This document shows, in pieces, positions 1 through 11,991 of a stretch of 64,000 nucleotides of DNA; position 1 is the stretch's first letter; the number at the start of each line of letters is the position of its first letter. Source of the stretch: Phytophthora colocasiae (Eukaryota; Oomycota; Peronosporomycetes; Peronosporales; Peronosporaceae). The stretch covers positions 1 through 64,000 of the forward strand of contig JAGKQI010000012.1 in NCBI GenBank assembly GCA_018806915.1, given 5' to 3'. Position numbers and translations under genes: made by a program. The notes under the pieces are model-generated. The model was given only the letters and a program-made list of their open reading frames with translations, was not told the DNA's origin and did no database searches.

Positions 1-1587
1 AAGACACCTCGAGCGCCGAAACGGATGCACTACTCTTGGACGAAGAGGAGGAACATTGACGCCACTTCAACTGCACTTGCGCTGACACTTCCGGTGGAGT
101 GATACATTCGTTTCAGTGGCTCCGGAAGAATGGCGCTCACTATTCGCAATGGATTGCTCCGGGAACTTGCCCTTCTTCGTGGATGACTTCATTCGCGTCA
201 TGGACCTGGCGTCCACTGCGTACCGTTATCCTCGGAGCAACCACAGACCAGGTAAAACCTTGCTCAGTCGGAAGCTTAAGCCAAAGGCTATTATCTGCCG
301 TATTTATCCCCACAAACCCTGCTTCCATGAACTCTTCGCGCTCTGAACATGACGCTCCACCTTCAGTTCCCACCCGAAAGCCACCCAACTCAATCCAGAG
401 GGCGATGGGAAGCCAACAAAACAATGAAACCGAGCCCAGCAACGCTAATAATCCAGGAACATGGGGACCCAAAAGTTGCGGAGACGCAAAAGCTTCGTGA
501 AGAACTGCGATCATGGGCACCAACTCCACGTGGCTCTGTTGAAAACACTTCTCAACTCCCTGAAGCTGCGCTGGTAGCGTTGAGTAATACGTTGGAAACT
601 GCGTAGTCCTGAATGCCGTAACCAAGGCTTACGTGTTGGACGGACTCCCGACTGCCACAGCAACTCAAGCAAAAAAGTATTCAAACAGGACCCCAGTAAC
701 GACGGCAATCGTGAGCGACGGAGAGGGGTAGTCCAAGCGAAGTTAAAGAAAGTGACGGCAGCAATCCAGTTGATGGAGCAGATAGCGCGGAAGCGGCAAC
801 AGGAGAAGAGAATGCAGATGCAGCTGCCTTCCCTGTGGTGGATATCGAGGCTCTGTTGTCGCGTTTGAAGCCCCGACGGAATGTAGAAATCCCAAATCGA
901 GTGATGGTACTTCAAGCTCCTCGGGCGTTGCTGGAAAGATCCGAGCGCAGTCACTGCGTCGGAAGCTGAGGCTGAACGAACTGAAAACACTCAAGAGGCA
1001 TTCGCTCGACGTTTTGATGACTTTGGAAACCCAGCATTGAAGCTCTGGGAGGAATTTTTCGAGAAGCCAAAGCGAGCTGGCAAGTCCCTCGACGGTCGCT
1101 GTTGATGGAATTGAGGTACTGGAGTTGAGTCTGCAGGACGACCTCACGGCTATCGCGACGGCGGCAACTTTTGCTGCCCCCATTCAGCCGTTACATGGAG
1201 CAAGGAGGCCGCGCACCACGCAACTTCCACCCCACGCTCGCTGAGATGCGCGAAGCAACTTGCCAAGACTGCCGAGAAACTCGCTCGTGAAGCCTGAAAT
1301 TCGTGCTGCTCAGCGCACCCGCGAGCAGGACGCGCAGGACGAAGCGGCTCAGCAGGCAAGAACTGCATTCCGCTCCGGGAACGTGCACGACTCAGCGAAC
1401 TGCTTCAACGCGAAGAAGCTGAGCTGCTTGAAACTCGAGCTAAACCATTGAGAACGTACACTTATGGACACAGTATTTGCTCTGCACTGACCGAAGGATG
1501 CTTTGGAAGTTGTCAAGGTGCAGCCCACTGATCCAATCGATTACCTGGCAGAGTTCCTTTTTCCGCAAAGGTCAGGAACTAGACTGA
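1..1587 (+). CDS. 3' part of a coiled-coil protein with C-terminal DPY-30 motif (frame-broken)
   Basis: The gene enters from the left edge. A good exon lies at about 115-250: acceptor TTTCAG before 115, peptide starting APEEWRSLFAMDCSGN, donor CCAG|GTAAAA. Charged sequence follows at 354-606. At about 1240-1440 there is an Ala/Glu/Arg-rich coiled coil (KTAEKLAREA, then RERARLSELLQREEAELLE in another frame). The last ~45 residues read as a DPY-30 motif: a TYLMDTVFAL-like start, then VVKVQPTDPIDYLAEFLF, then FRKGQELD and TGA at 1585-1587. DPY-30 motifs form helical dimers that dock onto amphipathic helices in histone methyltransferase and axonemal complexes. The domain needs one-base shifts near 1450, 1490 and at the TTTTT run at 1558-1562. 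The product cannot be named; an axonemal protein is one possibility. Confidence 0.5.
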
Positions 1588-3189
1588 TGAGCTTAAAGAA
1601 GCTTTAGGAGGAATACCCATTGCTGGAATGAAGTGCACAGTTCAACTTTCCTTTTATCTTCAGGTTTTACTGGCGAGTCGCTTGAGCTTGCGCCCTCCAC
1701 TGCGGTTGTGTGGATCCTCCACGACCTCTATCGTGCATACGCCCATTGTTATCATATGGACCTCGCCCATAGTCTCCCGAGAGCCCCGGACGCTCCTGAT
1801 GTCCATCACCACGAGTTAACCTCCGCACGTCCATACCGACCAGGAGAAGACGCCCTCTGTCCCGAACGAGATCCGAGGTCGTTGTGTCAACGGAAGTGGC
1901 AGGAAATGGCGGCTGCTGACTCGACCGATGCTGTGCAGATTCCGTCGGGCGGTTGCGTGGATTATCAGAGAAGCTGCCGCGTCTTTGATCGTGGGCTGGC
2001 ATTGTGGGGTTGCTGCTGCCATCTTCTAGGAGGAGACCTGCCACGCTGTTGTTTCCCCATCTGCCGTCGCCATCTGACAGATTCCCCCCACGGGGCTCGA
2101 AAGAGCAAACCTCGGCACTCTTCCTTGATTTCTCCTGCTTCATGCGCCTCCAAGGCCATCTTCGACTTTCTTCTCGCCTCCACCGTCTGCCTCTTGATCA
2201 CTGGTTGGAGATCGCCGTGGAGGAGCGGCGCTATCCGGGAGCTCGCTTCGGTACTGGTGAGCCAGTGGCGTCATCGTTAACTTATAATTTACGTTGCTAC
2301 CATCGGCATCCTGTCTGCCCCAGTGACACCTCCTGTTTCCGACCCAGCTTCTGCCATAAGAATCGTTGCGCGTTTGCCTATGGAAGATGATTCAGGTCTT
2401 GAGCGCGACCGCGATCTACGCTCCACGCAAGCGATTGTTTCCACTCCACGGATGGCCCATATCGATCTTCCCCCTTTGCCCCACCGTACTAAAGGTGAAG
2501 CTGGTGCGCCACGGTCGCAGTATCTGGAGTTCCTATCACTATGAGAAGCCGAGTGAAGCGGTCTCTCGTCGCCACGTAGGAGTAAGTTACTTGCGCGCAC
2601 TGCCATGTTGGCGACGAGAGAGGTGATGGCTCTACAAAACGCACTTCGTTCGCTGGAAGGAAGCAAGAGCGACGCCCGGAGTGTGTTCCGGTCTCGATCC
2701 GGAGGATGAGGAAGCCAGCCTGTCTTAATCTTCGCACCAGCTTTCAACTCCAAGCGAATCTGCAGTGAGTTGTCCGTCATCGTCACGAAAAACCTGAGAT
2801 GCACGTTCAGCGTCCTCACGGTCCTTGGTAGTAGTGCAGGTACACAGTTCCAGGTTGGTTCCTCATGAGCCCTCTGCCAGATTTTCTCGAGGATATCAAC
2901 ATCGATGGGACCGACGCTTCTTGAATGTGTATCGCTTGCTCATATTGCAGCTGCAGAACTCCTCGCGACATCGACGGTCCTGGCGTTGAAGCGGATCCCC
3001 AGTGGACTTGCGCGTTCAAAACGCGCAGTTTCGGACAATTAGCGTGGTCCGCCCGCGCACATTCTGAGGCACAAACGTCGTGCCGTACATTTTGCGCTGA
3101 TACGAATTCAAGGTCCTCAAGGTCGTTCAAAAGCGCAATTCCTCGTAGCAGTTAATCTTCCGCGCTCCAGCTTCAGGGTAGCACCACAT
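1588..3189 (-). other. Low-confidence minus-strand coding, RS/RGG-rich
   Basis: No intact gene is seen in this 1.6-kb stretch. The minus strand holds short open pieces with biased composition. Around 1667-1760 there is a Gly/Arg/Asp-rich segment ending in TAA (GRGPYDNNGRMHDRGRGG). Around 2400-2470 there is an Arg/Ser stretch (RRSRSRSRPESSS). Such composition is typical of splicing or RNA-binding proteins, but no RRM was recognised and the pieces lie in different frames. A decayed or indel-broken RS protein is the most I can suggest. Confidence 0.2.
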
Positions 3190-4842
3190 TCATTCACCAG
3201 AATCTCCTTTTGCCTTTGGAGCCGCAAGCAACGATACACCGAAAAATGAGGCCGCGAATGATTCCCGGTCGGAAGCCATTTCATGTTTCGTTGCGCACGT
3301 TAACCGAGGAATAAGATCCGATAGCATTTTCCCTTCCTCATCATAAACTTCATACCCCATCATCCGTGTTGTTGGCCCCTTCTTGCTGCCCATAGTCTCA
3401 GTAGAATGAGCTGCCAGTTCGGCTGCTGCAAGAAAGATGGAATTTCGCTTCCTGGACAAGCGCATTGAAAGAGCTCGATCTTTGCGGTGATAATGGTGCG
3501 TTCTTCACTGGTACCGGATTTTTAGTTTCGGCTTGCGCTGGGGAGGAAATGAATTCTGCTGCCGGGCTCGATTGAGGGGATGGTTGTGGTGGCGCTCTGA
3601 TGGTCGCAAGGTGTGGATCCAAAGAGCGTTTTAAATGGAAGCTTGATCGGGATACAGCTCTTCCTGCTTGTCCTGGTCGCTTTGAATCCACCATCAGCAC
3701 TTCGCAAAAGTCCGTTTTGGGATCACTGAAACGATGAAGCACTAGGTGAGGGAGACGGATACTCCCGTTCTTTTGTCTTTCTTGGAATGGAGCATGCTGT
3801 CCAGCGCTTTCTCCTCCTTCCTTTGTTTTTCTTGGAATGGCCACATTGTATCGAGCGCGTCCTCACTCTTCCTTTGTCTTTCTCAAGGAATGGGTATGTT
3901 TTCGAGTATTTCCTCAGTCGTATTCTCATCAATTTGGGGGGTGGGAAGTTTAGCTTCCCGCCTCCTTCATCTTGGATGATCTTTGAACAAGAGGGAGGTG
4001 CAGCCGATTCCTCCTTCACACGGGGACTTCCCTAGAGCGTGTCCAGCAGTTCCGTCTCTCTAAGGCTCTCCGTATTCTGGAACATTAAGCTTGTCCCTCT
4101 TCAGCTTTCACCAGTTCTACTTTTTGGTGGTTCAGCGTTGCCGATGGTAGACATTCCAGTTTAATACTCCTGGAGTCTTCCAGGCTTGCCTTGAAGCCTG
4201 TGCGCTTCTTCCGTGGTTTTTTCAGACGTCGAAGTCTCTTTTGTGGACCACACGGGTGGTTTGGTGTCAACATTCTTGCCTTGGTGAAGTTTCTCCTTCA
4301 TCCTCCACATCAGCATCTACAGCTGTGGAAGCCTCTTTGAGCAGCTCGACTCCTCTTTCATACGACTCTTGGTCGCTTTTAGGCCTTTGGCTGGCTGCTG
4401 TCAGCTTTTGCTTTATGGCTGGGATCTTCTCGTTTATGTTAATTGCTACTCGACTCATAAGCTTTCCCATTCCGCTTCCCCTTCACGACGGCCGAACCTG
4501 TAGTTTGTAGTCGGAGTCCACCCGAGGTCCTTCATCTTTAGTCTGCTTGCGTCTTTGCTTTCACTGGCTTCTTCACGAGTCTCCGCTTCTTCTCCATTTT
4601 ACCACCGCTTCCATCTGATGAAGCGTCGTCACTGCTTTCACTCTTTAGCTGTAGTGGTCTCCGCTTCTTAATGCGTTTAGACTTGGGCTCCTCCTTCTTC
4701 ACTGGCGTCGCCTTCTTGGGCGTCACATCCGTCGACAGCGAGCACGAATCCGACGAGTCGTCATCGTCCAGAGCCCCTTGCAGACGCTTGAGCCACGGCA
4801 GACCCTTCTTCAGCAGCGTCACTTGAGCACTTCTCGCCCATG
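3190..4842 (-). pseudogene. Basic Lys/Ser-rich nuclear-type protein, frame-broken
   Basis: Successive minus-strand open segments share a Lys/Arg/Ser-rich style and probably belong to one gene. The likely start is the ATG at 4842 (MGEK), which needs a one-base shift to enter KKGLPWLKRLQGALDDDDSS. An acidic patch and basic runs follow (SKRIKKRRP, KMEKKRRLVKKPVK). A helical segment lies at 4267-4470 (SRVAININEKIPAIKQKL). A Pro/Ser-rich part at 3400-3844 (PPQPSPQSSPAAEF) leads to a final piece at 3190-3465 (GYEVYDEEGKMLSDLIPRL). Alternating acidic and basic low complexity suggests a chromatin or nucleolar protein. The family is not recognised. Breaks may be assembly indels, short introns or real decay. 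Confidence 0.3.
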
Positions 4843-5030
4843 GTCGCCTGCCTGCCTGCCTGCCAGCTGAGCCTGTGCGAAAGTTGAAATTTAAAATCGT
4901 ATTTCGAAATTCTTTTTTCATATTTAGAGTTTTCGGTGAACGATATGATAGCAAGAGTTGGAAGTGAGATCCCCACCATTGTATTCAGGAAGATCAGCTT
5001 TACTCAATGACAACTTGTGTCAGCACCTTT

Positions 5031-6454
5031 CTACTGTTTGTCATCGTAAAAGAGGAAGTACACGCTGAACAAGAACACACCAGCCATCATTGAGAAGGCG
5101 GACGCGTAGTACGGGAACGCAGCCGGGATGAAGCGCTCGTACTCGTCGTGCTTGAACGGGCGAAGTGAAACCTGCGTAGTCGTGTAAATCGTAGACAGAC
5201 CCAAACGGCGGTACATGACACGGAAGAGGAAAATGCCGTATACGTCAGGCGCCTCGAAAGTGACCGAAAAGTGGCCTTGGTTGTCGTGCGTCAGCGTTGT
5301 GCGCACGATGCGGGTCCAGCATGACAAACTCGAGCTGTACGTCGTCGGCCTTGTACGGCACCCACTTTCCGTTCTTCAGCTCGTGTAGATCAAGCGAGTA
5401 CGTGAGGTTGTCCTTCACACGGTACACCAGCGAGTCGCGTGCCACCTCAGCGTCTGGATACAGAGTGATCGGCTGGTCTCCACGGTTGGCGTCGCTGAGC
5501 ATCTTAGCCGGCTGAGAGCCATCCTCGCGGTGGTGCTTCACGTTGGTCATACGCAATACGCCGCTCTCTTGGAAACCCCACTTGGTGACAGCGTCAGCAA
5601 ACTCCGAGTTGGCAAAATCCTTGTTGCCGACGTACTTATCGCTGAAGAGGTCAAGCGAGCCAGCAAAGATGAGGCGGGCGTTGTTGCGGCCCTGCACAGC
5701 AGTCACGAGGCCAATCTGGTTGCCGAACAACAGGTCACTAGCGACCACCTTGTCCGTGATAGGTTTCACCGGGTTAGCCGAGTAGGCAGTGGCTGGGGCC
5801 ATGAGCGCATGGAAGGCCAAGATGTTATTCGGCTCAAGCGACATGCCAACACCAGAGAAAGCAACGGGCTTGGGCTTAGAGGCCAGGGATCCGACCACCC
5901 GCTCTGATGCCACAAAGTCATTGGCAGCAATGACAGAGTTGTAGATATCGTCATCATCCGCAATGGGGTTGACGTGGTCCAGCACTACGTTGCCTTTCTT
6001 CTCGAACTCAACGCCGCACTCGAGTGCAAACTCGCGCTGCACCTTGGTGAGCTTCTTACTGGCCGACAGCAGCACGTTGCCGCCCTCCTCCACGAAGTGC
6101 AGCAGGTCAGATTTGCGTAGGGATCTAGAGCCTTCTGGGGCGTGAACAGCACCAGATTCTCGTACGTGCGTTCTCCGAAACGCTCCAGCTCCAACGGTTG
6201 TTCCTCCTCACCGGCAAAGAAACTTAGTTCATGGCCACGGGCTGCAAATACACAGAAACAGAGACAGTTGAGTGTCAAACGTAGGTTTGGGGAGGGGGTT
6301 ATCAGTATCATCGTCACACCTTCAAGAAGCTTAAAGAATTTGGAGTGCGTCTTCTGCAGCTCTGGGGACTCCAGCACCACAGCAGTACGAGCGGCCTGGG
6401 CGACGGCCAGCGCCAGCGCCAGGCCCAGCACCAACAAGAAGAGCGGATAGCCAT
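5031..6454 (-). CDS. DDOST: Oligosaccharyltransferase 48 kDa subunit (OST48/DDOST/WBP1)
   Basis: OST48 is an essential ER-membrane subunit of the complex that transfers the dolichol-linked glycan to Asn in N-glycosylation. The N-terminus has a hydrophobic signal peptide (LFLLVLGLALALAVAQA), then RTAVVLESPELQKTHS and the GATase-like core (GHELSFFAGEE, ENLVLFTP, FVEEGGNVLLSASK). Near the C-terminus are FEAPDVYGIFLFRVMYRRLG, a single membrane span (SAFSMMAGVFLFSVYFLFY) and a short tail DDKQ. One intron, 6319-6242 on the minus strand (78 bp, donor GTGTGA, acceptor TTGCAG), joins phase 1 to give LLEARGHE. Three single-base frame changes are needed: after the ATG at 6454, near 6120, and near 5310. 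Length, about 440 residues, is normal for the family, so these are more likely sequence errors than a pseudogene. Confidence 0.88.
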
Positions 6455-6625
6455 GACGGATTTATCCGAATGTGCCGCGTGTCAGTGCGATTTTGTTTTA
6501 CAGGTTGCAGATTTATGAAATACAATAGGTTTCCGCTTCAGCCAATCAGAACCCGTCAGTTGGCTCTATATAACTTCAACTTGTCAGACGCGTTGCACTT
6601 GTCCATCCGACGACTCGCTTAGTCT
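6455..6625. promoter_or_regulatory. Divergent promoter between OST48 and kinesin
   Basis: About 171 bp separate the OST48 ATG (minus) from the kinesin ATG (plus), so both 5' ends must be driven from here. It contains CCAATCAG at about 6541, a TATA-like CTATATAAC at about 6565 pointing toward the kinesin, and AT-rich sequence at 6510-6530. Core elements are inferred from sequence only. Confidence 0.5.
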
Positions 6626-8544
6626 ATGATAGTTGCTGCGCCACCCACTGGACGCCGACGAGTTCGCCGTCTTCGATCACCTGGGAGTGTAGCGGTTCCG
6701 CGTCGTGTGGTTCTTGGATTACCGCCAGTTCAGCCAGATCTGTCGGTCATTCGGGAAGTAGATCAAAAAGGGAGCGGGGATGGTCTCAGACGACCGGTAG
6801 ATACTGTACAGGTGGTTGTACGATGTAGACCCTATATGAACGCAACAGAACGTGCTAGAGGAGATCCGTCGCTGTTTCGATTGTCATCAAAAGAGTCGAC
6901 CACGCTTAAGGTAGTATCCTCGGCCAACGGTGGTAACAATAACACTTCCCGAGAGCTAGTTCGCAGCTTCCAGTTCGACCTTTGTGCGTCGGAGGAGCTT
7001 TCACAGGGACAGTTTTTCAGGGCTTGCGGCGTGATTCCACTGCTTGAGTCGGTGGTGGAAGGGTATATCGCCACAGTTTTTGCGTACGGACAGACTGGAT
7101 CCGGGAAGACGTACAGTATGTCGGGTCTTGACGAGGTATTGGTCGGTACGATATCCCGAGAGGAACGGACGGGGGCTTCCAGCAACGCATTCGAAGTCTC
7201 AGACGGGTTGATTCCACGGGCACTCAAGCATTTGTTCATGCTTTTAGAGCAAGAACCGGCCGAGGTGAAGACTGTTGTTCGTGCATCGTACTGTGAGATT
7301 TACAATGAGCAGGTGTTCGATTTACTCAATCCAGGGTCTGGCGCGTTGAATGTGCGCTGGAACGCACGCGCTGGGTTCTACGTTCAGGATCTGCTTGTTG
7401 TACGCTGTGACTCGCTCTCTGATGTGTTAGCTGTCGTTGACGAAGGCCATCGCAATCGACACGTAGCCTCGCATTGTATGAATGCTGACTCGAGTCGTAG
7501 TCACTCGTTGTTAACTGTACATGTGGATCGCACGAAGACGCACGACTCGGACAGCGGGCACAGCCATGACATCACCCGATACGGAAAAATGAGCTTTGTC
7601 GATCTTGCTGGCAGTGAACGACTAAAGGAAACAAGGTCCAGTAATGCTGAAGAAACGAGCAATATCAACCGCAGTCTCCTCACTCTAGGGAAAGTTATCT
7701 CTGCATTGGCATCAGCTGGAATGAACGCAAACACTGGCCAGTTCATCCCGTATCGTGACAGCAAACTGACCAAACTGCTGATGGACTCGCTCGGAGGACA
7801 AAGCCTTACGCTAATGATCGCATGTGTTTCTCCATCCGCTGCGGCTCTAGAGGATACGCTGAGCACTCTTAACTATGCCACGCGGGCTAAAAACATTCGC
7901 AATAAGCCAGTAGTTCAAGTGGACCCTATTGAATTAGAGCTAAGCCAGCTACGGCATGAAAACCATGTACTTCGAGCTGAAAATGAAGCACTTCGCCTTC
8001 GTCTACAACTCGGGGGATCTCAAGGGGCAGCTCAACTCCAACGACCACCCAGTTTGACGTCAACTCCGTCAAACTCACGCTTACTTCAATGAACAATGCA
8101 TCTCCCACCACTCGAGCTGCTCCAAAGACTACTCTACCAAATATGTCACCTTCACGACTCCCAACGTCTACAACGCAATCAGCTTCAAGCGCTCCAGGAC
8201 GACCATGAAAAAATGAAAGAACAGGCGTTGGCAGCTGAAAGGCGACTACAGCAGCTTGAAGTCGAGAACAGGGCTCTCCGCCAACAGCAAGAGCAAAAGT
8301 CACCAACAGCAATCCGTTTCCAAAGGTTACAGCAGCCCGATAAACGAGATGAAGCAATTGCGACAACAAGTACAGCAACTACAACAGCGCGAACAGGAAC
8401 TAATGCAGGCATTGGTACGTGCATTATGCTTTTATCGTCATAGTTGTAATTCGATCTTTGTACTGATTGATTGTTATGCAGTCTCGCCGAAGTCGTAGGC
8501 AGCGCGAATCACAGGAGTCTGGCGAGTCTGCAAGGCATCGATGA
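6626..8544 (+). CDS. Kinesin-like motor protein
   Basis: Microtubule motor ATPase. The motor domain covers about residues 60-430: strand 1 VVVRCRPYM, P-loop GYIATVFAYGQTGSGKT, switch I NADSSRSHSLLTV, switch II FVDLAGSERLKET, then NINRSLLTLGKVISAL and IPYRDSKLTKLLMDSLGG. All nucleotide-binding motifs are present. The order motor-neck-coil (LSQLRHENHVLRAENEALRL) is that of an N-terminal plus-end-type kinesin; subfamily assignment is open. The 488-residue frame stops at 8092, but a Ser/Thr/Pro linker and strong coiled coils (KMKEQALAAERRLQQLEVEN, QLRQQVQQLQQREQELMQAL) continue in other frames. A 67-bp intron lies at 8415-8481 (GTACGT...ATGCAG), and an Arg/Ser tail ends in TGA at 8542-8544. Frame changes are needed near 8075, 8190 and 8298. 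Confidence 0.9.
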
Positions 8545-9417
8545 ACCATAGCACCCGAATTTGCTTCTCACGTGGGCTGACCACAACTTTTCATGTACTT
8601 TATCAAAGTAAACAAATATGCTTGGTGGAAATTACCCTCATAAACCGACAACAAAACCAATCCGCCAAGCTTACTACAAGAGGTACAGGCAGGAAAACGA
8701 AATATCAATTTTTGGTCATGACCAGGGTATACAAACAGCGAGTCTAGTAGTGCCCGGTCACACCCAAGTCACAAAATTATTCGAGATAATTATTCCATTC
8801 TTGAGATAAAAAAATAACAACAGGCAGTCCTCTCATCTCCAACAATCACTTCGACGCAATAAGGTGCCACCGTCAGTGCAGAACCTTACAAGAGCTGTTC
8901 TGTATCGCTTCTTCGTGCCAACTATAAGACGTCGTAGAGCAAGGAGGTGTGAACAGACTGCTAATCGCCCTCAACAAAAGAGCGCAGGAGAACGTGCTAA
9001 CCAACAAGACGGTGTGATGCCAGCCAGGGAGAATACTACAGCAGGAAGATGACCCCGTATAGCCCAGCCACAATTTCCCTGGACGTTCCAAGTAAGCGTA
9101 CGTTGTGTCTATTGCTACAACTGTGAATTAACGATGACCTTGTGTGTGTTAGGAGATGGCAGTCAGGGAGAAGACTACAGCAGCAACTACAGCCGAGAAC
9201 CATGGACGATCCAAGTAAGAGTACAGTTTGACAATTGCTACTGTAAATTAACGGTGGGTTTTGTGTGTTTAGCTTCAGTATGTTTTGTGTAAGCGATTTT
9301 CACAACGTGCAGCATTGAGGTGCAGAGCACGAGATACTGTGCGCAACAAATTCAAAACGAGCCGCGTGTTTGCCTAACGGCGTGAGCGTTTGTAGGTATG
9401 TTATGTGAATTATACTT
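8545..9417. other. Non-coding region with duplicated exon-intron-like unit
   Basis: No gene supported. The notable content is two adjacent related units, 9016-9152 and 9153-9272. Each has an exon-like part containing CAGCCAGGGAGAA or CAGTCAGGGAGAA and a GT-AG intron-like tail (9092-9152, 61 bp; 9215-9272, 58 bp). Both tails start GTAAG and end TTGTGTGTGTTAG or TTGTGTGTTTAG. This is the 3' flank of both the kinesin and the Crypton. Confidence 0.45.
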
Positions 9418-11736
9418 CTACAAGCTATCTAAATACTCACGAAATCTGACGAAACTGTTCTGCGCCTTGTAGGCGATGAGACCCGCCTTAATGTCGTCGG
9501 CGAATCTCCTTATTTTCCTCCGTTGTCGACGACTCTCGAAGAACGCTACCACTTCATGTTCAGCAATACAGGGCTCTTCCTGTTTTACTAATTCTATCGC
9601 GTTGTACAGTGGCTTGCGACGACAGTAAAATTGAGTGTCAGAGTTTTTTTCTCCAAAGTGTCTCGAATTGATTCTCCATCTCTCTTACAGAAGGGAGTGG
9701 CGGGAAGCCGGTGCTGTACTCTTGCCAAGCAGCAGTGACAGTGTCAATTTTGCCTCGACATTCGGAAGTCAGGACACACTGATGCTGGTTCAGGTACGTC
9801 TGACTGCTCATAATTTCCAGTACTAGTTACGCGAGTGTGTGGGTTACTAATGTTGGAAATGTCAGAAGTTGTTGCAGGATTGCGTGTTGGATGCCTCTAT
9901 GGAGACGTGTGTGTTTTCGGCCTGTAGCCAGGTTCCCATTGCAACTAGCGTCTCTCCAAGACGCAAACTGAATCTGCTCTTTATGCGATTGAGCCGACGC
10001 TTTGATTTCAGAGGTTAGTCGCTCGAACCCTGTTAATATGTTGGAATAATTGGGCTGTTGTTGATCTCAACTCCTTTATGTCCTCAGATACGATTGGCAT
10101 GGCTTGTTGTAGGAGCAAATGTTCAGGATGCTGAGTTGTCGTTACAGTCTGCAGAAGTTCGTCCCGGAAAGCATGAAACAAGACACTGCTGAATATTGGA
10201 TGCAGGAACAATGGGTGTGTGTAGTTCATATGCATCAAAATGACGACGTCTTGTAGAATAACAACTCGCATGTATCGCAATAAATCGACAAAGCTTTTTA
10301 CGGCGATTTCGCGACCTCCAGCTAGCATAACCTTTTCCGATTCGTCCAGGTTAGGAAATATCATCGCTTGTAAGTCTAGTGGAGGTTCCAAGAGTGACCG
10401 GGGGATGTAATATCGATTTGCTTCTGGACCAAAGCCGGCGAGAACTCGGAGACAATCAAATGGGATTACGTGATTTGCATAAGCTCCATTCCTGCTCTTT
10501 GTTGCCCAGTGACCTTGTTTATCGACGGATTCGGCTGATGCACCGCCTGATTCAGCAGTTGCAGCTTGCTTTCGGCCTAGTTGGGTTTTGATTGTGCTTT
10601 GGACCCCAATTAAACTATATATCGCTTTCAATGCTGAGTACTGCTGAGGGTACGTCGATTGGATCGTGGGTCCCGCGCCTTTTAGCACGAAGATTGGGTA
10701 CCAGTGTTCTCGTTTACTGAAGTCTGGCCAGGGCTCGTCGCCAACATGCCACCGATGAAAAAAGTAGAGAGCCAACGCGCTAAATGGACAGCGTTCTACA
10801 TTTTTGTGTCTCATCAAAGCAGTCTCTTCGACGTTTCCGTACTGATTTTTCTTTGATTTCCTCCACACAGAACGCAGTAGACTGGCACCACAAACACCTT
10901 CGTTTTCGTAGACAATGAGGCCGATATGAGGTAAGCACAAGCGTCGTATGTTGTCTCCACGAGATGACAAACCCAACGAGAGCAAAACATCTGCACGATG
11001 ACGAAGCCCTTCTTCGGTGCCGCAATTGAACATTTCATCTACTATTCTTTGAACTGTCGATTTACGGAACGTTGCATCCACCATTGTCTTTTCACCAGCA
11101 TCTTGAAATGTGTCAGCTTCATGTTGTACCGTAGCCACTTTTTTTTTGCTTTAGCAGCTCTTTGACAGTATTTGGCCGAACCGGTTGACGGATATTCGTT
11201 CCTAAACTAAATTGCAGCCTCCACAAATCCATTATTGCGTTAACATACGCAGCTAGGGTCGAATGACCGATTACAGCACCAACATCAGCGTCGCTACGTG
11301 TAGACGTATCACCAGAATCTGAAGACGTACATCCAGTATCAGATTTACGTTTCCTTCCGCGTTTTCGGACATGACGGTTCTGTATTGACGAGAGAAACAG
11401 CACCATCTTTGACTCGTTGACTAGCTCGTCGCTATAGCCTTTGCTCTTCATCCATTCAAGAAACTCGAGCGCTTTTGGAGAGTAGAGAAGTGTTGTAGCG
11501 TTAGGTCTTTGAGAATTTCTCGTAGCATGAACACGAAGTACGGCTTCTTTTTCCTGTAGTGCAAGTTGAATGGCCTGTTCGTTGTGTGCAGCCAACAGCG
11601 CAGCGGCACTTGATGCTGGGTGGGTAATTACTCCTGTGCATTCGTATCACGAACGACCTACGTTAGACCTACTCTGGAAGTGAATTGAAGTCGTATTCGT
11701 ACCATTGATATTACGGCAGGACTGCTGCTCGGACAT
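9418..11736 (-). mobile_element. Crypton transposon: tyrosine recombinase with GCR1_C-like C-terminus
   Basis: Cryptons move through a tyrosine recombinase (YR) that cuts and rejoins circular DNA. Start ATG at 11736 (MSEQQSCRNIN). An 87-bp intron, 11702-11616, joins phase 1 to ASSAAALLAAHNEQ. The N-terminal core-binding part has ALEFLEWMKSKGYSDELVNE. After a frame slip in an A9 run (about 11140-11148) comes the catalytic part: LGLSSRGDNIRRL (box-A Arg region), then RCPFSALALYFFHRWH, HWATKSRNGAYANHVIP and LAGFGPEANRYYIPRSLLEPP, the Ndc10-like YR core typical of Cryptons. After shifts near 10020 and about 9653 a GCR1_C-type DNA-binding domain follows (TVTAAWQEYSTGFPPLPSV, then FYCRRKPLYNAIELVKQ), ending TAG 9418-9420. 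Several slips are in homopolymers, so the gene may be intact in reality. Element ends are not resolved, as Cryptons lack TIRs. Confidence 0.8.
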
Positions 11737-11991
11737 GATTCCCAGTTTCTTTTGCACTTGGCATTGTTTTTTTTTACTGTTTTGGAAAATTGCTATTTAT
11801 ACTCGGTCACAAAACTAATAGTGACCGTGGTCACAACCCTATGACTGTAGAATAGATATCCACAAAGTATCAATATCTTTGGAAAGGGAAATTAAAACTA
11901 ATAACCACATGTAACTACACGTGCACTTGCAGTCCCGAAGAGCTTAGTACATGCAAAGACTTATACTTTGGTCTCCCAGCACGAACTAGAC
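11737..11991. other. Intergenic, between Crypton and three-module gene
   Basis: No coding seen. It contains an inverted pair TCGGTCACAA / TAGTGACCG near 11805-11830. It is the 5' side of the Crypton gene and the 3' side of the three-module gene. Confidence 0.5.

Noticed and set aside
140..625. 161-residue minus-strand frame over the first gene
   Set aside because: The plus strand has splice-bounded exon sequence and a downstream DPY-30 motif; the minus frame shows no recognisable motif.
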